Source: Flavobacteriales bacterium
GTDB lineage: Bacteria > Bacteroidota > Bacteroidia > UBA10329
Assembly (NCBI GenBank): GCA_020635495.1
Contig: JACJZQ010000013.1
Coordinates: 1-64,000 of the forward strand
Direction: 5' to 3'
DNA length: 64,000 nucleotides
Positions 60,707 to 64,000 of the stretch are shown one piece after another; the first letter of the stretch is position 1; the number at the start of each line of letters is the position of its first letter. The notes under the pieces are model-generated. The model worked only from the letters and a program-made list of their open reading frames with translations, ran no database searches and was not told the DNA's origin. A program made the translations under genes and the position numbers.

Positions 60707-60769
60707 TCAATGAATAATTATGAATGAATAATTAAGAGTTCGATATCCCGCGCTTTTTGGGGCTGGTCA

Positions 60770-61231
60770 CTATTCACTGGTCGCTGTTCGCTTAAAGAAC
60801 TTGAAAGGTACTATCAACATGCCAAAGCATTCTCCGTCTTCTTTGGTTTTGTGTTTGTGGTGAGCAAAATGAGCTCTAGCCAATCCTCTGAAATACCAGT
60901 TGGTGATCTTATTTCGAGTACCCCATCGATTATGGATCACAACTTCATGCACGGTTACATAGGCAATGCCGTAAAGCAAGATTCCAACACCGATGTAGAA
61001 TCTGAAGTCAAATCCGGCCATGACCCCGAATTGCATGTTCAACCAACTTGGAATGGCAAAGATCAGGGCAAACCAATCGTTCTTCTGAAAGGCAGAATCT
61101 GTTGGGTTGTGATGGTCTTCGTGCAACGCCCATCCAAAGGTGTGCATCACATATTTATGGGCAAACCACGCCACAAATTCCATGGCCCAGAAGGCAGCAA
61201 TGACAATGGCTATGTTGATGGCTATCTGCAT
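60770..61231 (-). CDS. crtZ: Beta-carotene hydroxylase
   Basis: A 153-residue membrane di-iron hydroxylase. Histidine boxes are HKYVMHTFGWALHEDHHNP, HEVVIHNRWG and HFAHHKHKTKEDGECFG, as in CrtZ, with four hydrophobic segments. It hydroxylates beta-carotene rings to zeaxanthin. The ATG shares one base with the stop of the preceding unknown gene (TGATG). The following cyclase gene starts 63 bases later; the gap contains an inverted ATGAATAATTATGAATGAATAATT-like repeat of no clear role. Confidence 0.95.
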   Translation of the reverse strand: MQIAINIAIVIAAFWAMEFVAWFAHKYVMHTFGWALHEDHHNPTDSAFQKNDWFALIFAIPSWLNMQFGVMAGFDFRFYIGVGILLYGIAYVTVHEVVIHNRWGTRNKITNWYFRGLARAHFAHHKHKTKEDGECFGMLIVPFKFFKRTATSE

Positions 61232-61710
61232 CAGAGTTTTCCTTGTTCTTCTGCGTGAGCAATGAAGTTCTTGACCCGTGTTTTAAAGGCTTCACTTTTC
61301 GCTTCATGCAAATGATTCTGAACAAATGCCTTGTCGCTCTCGATGTTCTCCGAATAACCCAAGAACGTGGGCAAATGAACCTGAATGGTGAGTCTCAGAA
61401 AACGCAGTTCAATATTATCGTGGTCTTTATCAATGGCCTCTTCCAAATGCTTTTTACCGTCAGAGAAGTAGCTCATTTTCTTGAACGGGTTGGAATCATG
61501 TCGCGCCATTCCCAATTCAACGGCTCCCTTGTACCCAAGCAGCGTGTTGTTTCCAGAAATATCCGTGCTTTCGAAAGCTCGGAACATGGCAAAGCACACC
61601 GTGTCTGTTTTGAACACCAAAGGGATATTCTTTCGGACGTTATCAAGCAGCTCATCTTGAGCAAATCCGAACTGAGCTGAGAAAACAAAAAGCAAGAGCA
61701 GAGCCCTCAT
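61231..61710 (-). CDS. Unknown exported protein inside the carotenoid operon
   Basis: A 159-residue protein. ATG 61710 (MRALLLLFVFSAQFGFAQ, signal peptide) lies 4 bases beyond the crtB stop. The mature part is helical: KTDTVCFAMFRAFESTD, LLGYKGAVELGMARHDSNPFKKMSYFSDGKKHLEEAIDKDHDNIELRFLRLTIQVHLPTFLGYSENIESDKAFVQNHL. It is TPR-like in the last part and presumably periplasmic. Coupling to crtB and crtZ suggests a role with pigment production or its membrane, but no carotenoid function is known to me. The reading frame is open to 61752 without signal. Confidence 0.75.
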   Translation of the reverse strand: MRALLLLFVFSAQFGFAQDELLDNVRKNIPLVFKTDTVCFAMFRAFESTDISGNNTLLGYKGAVELGMARHDSNPFKKMSYFSDGKKHLEEAIDKDHDNIELRFLRLTIQVHLPTFLGYSENIESDKAFVQNHLHEAKSEAFKTRVKNFIAHAEEQGKL

Positions 61711-61714
61711 TCCA

Positions 61715-62578
61715 TCAAATAAGATTGAAACTATGACGAACGTACGAACCAAAAAGCAAACCAGCTTTTCTTCTATTCGAGATACGAATGCGCTCGCTCA
61801 AGATTCTATTTGATGGCGTGTTGGATATTTTGGCGAAAAGCGCGTTGTAATAGACGTAGGCCAAATAGACTCCGAAACGGGCTTTCTTCGGCAATTGAAC
61901 AATGCCTTCATAACCAGCCTCAAAATCTTTCTTGATGTCCTGTTCTATCAGCTTTTTGGTTGCATCATCAAACCGAGTAACATCTATTCCTGGAAAGTAG
62001 GAACGCCCCAAACTGTTGTAATCTGCATTGAGGTCTCTTAAGAAGTTGATCTTCTGGAATGCCGAACCCAACTTCATAGCCGATGGTGTCAGATTCTTAT
62101 ACATTTCCGCATCACCTTCCGTAAAAACCTTCAAGCACATGAGGCCAACTACTTCGGCAGAACCTAAGATGTACTCTTCGTATTGCGCCTGCGTATAGTC
62201 TTCCTTATGCAGGTCCATCGACATGCTGGCCAAGAACTTATCAATCAATTCCTTTTCAATTCCGTACGCGTTTACCACTGCCTGGAAACTGTTAAGAATT
62301 GGATTCAATGAGATGCCTTCTTCAATGGCCAAGTACGTGTCTGAAGAGAATCTCTCAAGCAAATTCTTCTTAGGAAAGGAGTGGAAGCTGTCCACGATTT
62401 CATCAGCAAACCTCACAAAGCCGTAAATACCATGAATGGGATTGACAAAGTCTTTGTGAAGAAACTTGATGGCAAGCGAGAAAGATGTGCTGTAAGAGGT
62501 GGTGACCAGCTTGCTGCATCTTTCAGATACAGTATCGAACAGAACTTTGGGGTTGTCTTTCTGGCTCAATTCTCTCAA
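61715..62578 (-). CDS. crtB: Phytoene synthase (squalene/phytoene synthase family)
   Basis: A 287-residue prenyltransferase that joins two geranylgeranyl diphosphates to phytoene. Aspartate motifs and the family sequence are in place: YGFVRFADEIVDSF (first D-rich motif), and the second at NFLRDLNADYNSLGRSYFP. The start overlaps the crtI stop by 4 bases (ATGA). The neighbours crtI, crtZ and the lycopene cyclase establish phytoene rather than squalene as product. Confidence 0.95.
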   Translation of the reverse strand: MRELSQKDNPKVLFDTVSERCSKLVTTSYSTSFSLAIKFLHKDFVNPIHGIYGFVRFADEIVDSFHSFPKKNLLERFSSDTYLAIEEGISLNPILNSFQAVVNAYGIEKELIDKFLASMSMDLHKEDYTQAQYEEYILGSAEVVGLMCLKVFTEGDAEMYKNLTPSAMKLGSAFQKINFLRDLNADYNSLGRSYFPGIDVTRFDDATKKLIEQDIKKDFEAGYEGIVQLPKKARFGVYLAYVYYNALFAKISNTPSNRILSERIRISNRRKAGLLFGSYVRHSFNLI

Positions 62579-64000
62579 CGCTTTTGACCGAATTCCTTTT
62601 CTATCTGTGCTGCAACAACCTGACCAGAGATCAGCGATGGTGGCACGCCAGGACCAGGAGTGGTCAATTGTCCTGCAAAGAAAAGGTTTTTCAGGTGTTT
62701 GTTTTTCATCCGAGGCTTTAGAATTGCAGTTTGACTCAACGTATTTGCCAACCCGAACGCATTACCCTTGTATCCATTGTAATCTTGGATGTAGTCTCTA
62801 TGTGCATAGCTCCTGTGATAAATCACATCGTCCTTAACAGATTCTCCAGTTATGTGTTCAATGCGTTCAAGCACCAGATTGAAATACTTTTTTCGAACCT
62901 CTTCGGGGTCATCCAGATCAACAGCCACCGGAATGAGAATAAAGAGATTTTCATAGCCTTCAGGAGCAACAGAATCATCCGTTTTTGATGGCGTACAAAC
63001 ATAGAACAGCGGATTACTGGGCCATTCTTTGGTATCGTAAATTTCGCCAAGATGTTTATCGAAATCGGTATCGAAGAACAGGGTGTGATGGAGTAGACCC
63101 GCAATCTTCTTCTTAACTCCAACATAGAATATCATGCACGAAGGAGATAACTGCCGGGTGTCCCAGTACTTCTCGTCATACATACGGTATTTCTCTTCGA
63201 GAAGATGCTGCTCCACATGATGGTAATCTGCACCAGCCACCACAATGTCAGACTGAATTGTTGTGCCATTGATAGAGATCCCAGTTGTTTGGTTTCCTGA
63301 AGCATTGACCGAACTCACTTTGGCATTGGTCTCGATCTTCACGCCTTGCTCCAAGCAGATCTTCTCCATGGCCTCAATGATCTTGAACATGCCACCCTGA
63401 GGGTACCATGTTCCAAGGCTCCAATCGGCATAATTCATCAACGAATACATGGCAGGCGTTTCGCTGGGTTTGGCACCTAAGAACAGCACAGGGAATTCGA
63501 GAATCTGAATCAGCTTTGGATTCTTGAAGTGCTTTCTGATGTAGCTGCTGATGGAGGAGAACATGTTCAGTTTCAGCGCGCTGGAGATCAATCTTGGGTC
63601 TGCGAATTCCATGACCGACAGCCCAGGCTTGAAAACGAATTCGTTCATACCCACATCGTACTTGTAGGCGGCCTCTTTCAGAAATTTCTTGAGTTGCAGA
63701 GCAGCACCCTTTTCCATGCTTTCCACCAAGTCGTAGATGTCATCCAGTTGTGCTGGAATATCCACGAAATCGTCTTTGCCGAAGTAAACCCGATAGCCGG
63801 GGTCCAATCTGTCCAGCTGATAAAAGTCTGAAGCCGTATGACCGAATAACTGGTAGAAATTCTCGAACACATCGGGCATCCAATACCAGCTTGGCCCCAT
63901 GTCGAAGGTGAACCCTTCAACTTCAAATTTCCGTGCTCGACCACCAATGGAGTGGTTCTTCTCGTAAACCGTTACATCATGACCATTTTTGGCACAGCAG
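62575..64000 (-). CDS. crtI: Phytoene desaturase (5' end outside window)
   Basis: The frame runs without stop to the window end (475 codons seen); the missing part is the N-terminal FAD motif, as the first visible residues are CAKNGHDVTVYEKNHSIGGRARKFEVEGFTFDMGPSWYWMPDVF, which come right after it. The C-terminus LFFAGQLTTPGPGVPPSLISGQVVAAQIEKEF is the family signature. CrtI desaturates phytoene to lycopene with FAD. It is the first seen gene of the operon. Confidence 0.96.
   Translation of the reverse strand, partial: CCAKNGHDVTVYEKNHSIGGRARKFEVEGFTFDMGPSWYWMPDVFENFYQLFGHTASDFYQLDRLDPGYRVYFGKDDFVDIPAQLDDIYDLVESMEKGAALQLKKFLKEAAYKYDVGMNEFVFKPGLSVMEFADPRLISSALKLNMFSSISSYIRKHFKNPKLIQILEFPVLFLGAKPSETPAMYSLMNYADWSLGTWYPQGGMFKIIEAMEKICLEQGVKIETNAKVSSVNASGNQTTGISINGTTIQSDIVVAGADYHHVEQHLLEEKYRMYDEKYWDTRQLSPSCMIFYVGVKKKIAGLLHHTLFFDTDFDKHLGEIYDTKEWPSNPLFYVCTPSKTDDSVAPEGYENLFILIPVAVDLDDPEEVRKKYFNLVLERIEHITGESVKDDVIYHRSYAHRDYIQDYNGYKGNAFGLANTLSQTAILKPRMKNKHLKNLFFAGQLTTPGPGVPPSLISGQVVAAQIEKEFGQKR

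Noticed and set aside
1..64000. tRNA, rRNA, integrase or prophage elements
   Set aside because: No cloverleaf, rRNA-like or transposase/integrase motif was seen in gaps on either strand, although short RNAs cannot be excluded by eye.

Overview
The window looks like a chromosomal segment of a Bacteroidota bacterium, most likely a gliding, carotenoid-pigmented member of the Flavobacteriales. The evidence is C-terminal type IX secretion (T9SS) sorting domains on several exported proteins, a SprB-repeat adhesin next to a PorP/SprF-like protein, two SusC-type TonB receptors with a carboxypeptidase-like N-terminal domain, a FISUMP lipoprotein, DUF5723, DUF349 and CoxE/MoxR genes, and promoter-like boxes of the Bacteroidota form TAnnTTTG. 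No rRNA, tRNA, CRISPR array, transposase or phage gene was recognised. All names rest on reading the sequence by eye; no database search was possible.

Layout. 1-1.7 kb: a DEAD-box RNA helicase cut by the window start. 1.8-5.1 kb: a T9SS-exported kelch-like protein and a DUF5723 outer-membrane protein. 5.1-10.9 kb (minus strand): PepSY-like protein, His/Cys-rich small protein, lipoprotein, hairpin, TonB receptor, bestrophin and TauE/SafE permease, with a probable metal-uptake core. 11.0-13.8 kb: two near-identical cytochrome P460-like haem lipoproteins flanking a lectin-like/DUF3943 fusion and an alpha/beta hydrolase. 13.8-19.3 kb: a T9SS-exported M43 protease homologue that has lost its zinc site, a FISUMP lipoprotein, an esterase and an NTF2-like protein. 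19.4-20.9 kb: a compact operon of three unrecognised genes. 20.9-23.9 kb: a proton-translocating transhydrogenase (pnt) locus whose last 2.1 kb is full of frameshifts. 23.9-33.7 kb: Na/Pi transporter, SlyD-like FKBP, Crp/Fnr regulator, assorted conserved proteins and a MoxR/CoxE operon. 33.8-38.0 kb: an overlapping operon TPR - phosphosulfolactate synthase - rhodanese - DUF368 - aroE. 38.2-48.4 kb: glmM, cysteine desulfurase, T9SS protein plus TonB receptor, fatty acid desaturase, a large coiled-coil protein and small exported proteins. 48.4-57.9 kb: an adhesion/gliding operon (SprB-like protein, PKD/CHU_C protein, PorP/SprF-like protein, DUF4442 protein). 58.0-64.0 kb: a carotenoid operon crtI-crtB-unknown-crtZ-crtY-glycosyltransferase-DUF2797, with crtI cut by the window end.

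How the genes work together. The carotenoid operon should convert phytoene precursors to a hydroxylated and probably glycosylated xanthophyll; four of its junctions overlap by 1 or 4 bases (ATGA or TGATG). The SprB-like operon should make a surface adhesin together with its outer-membrane partner. The 5.1-10.9 kb block resembles a ZnuD-type metal acquisition locus, with an intrinsic-terminator-like hairpin directly before the receptor gene. Genes are packed tightly and several convergent pairs meet or overlap at their stop codons.

The observations most worth a second look are the catalytically dead M43 homologue, the frameshifted pnt block (pseudogene or local sequence error), the three-gene unknown operon, the lectin-like/DUF3943 fusion between duplicated haem lipoproteins, the receptor-linked hairpin, and the PorP/SprF-like protein with a coiled-coil and SPOR-like tail.
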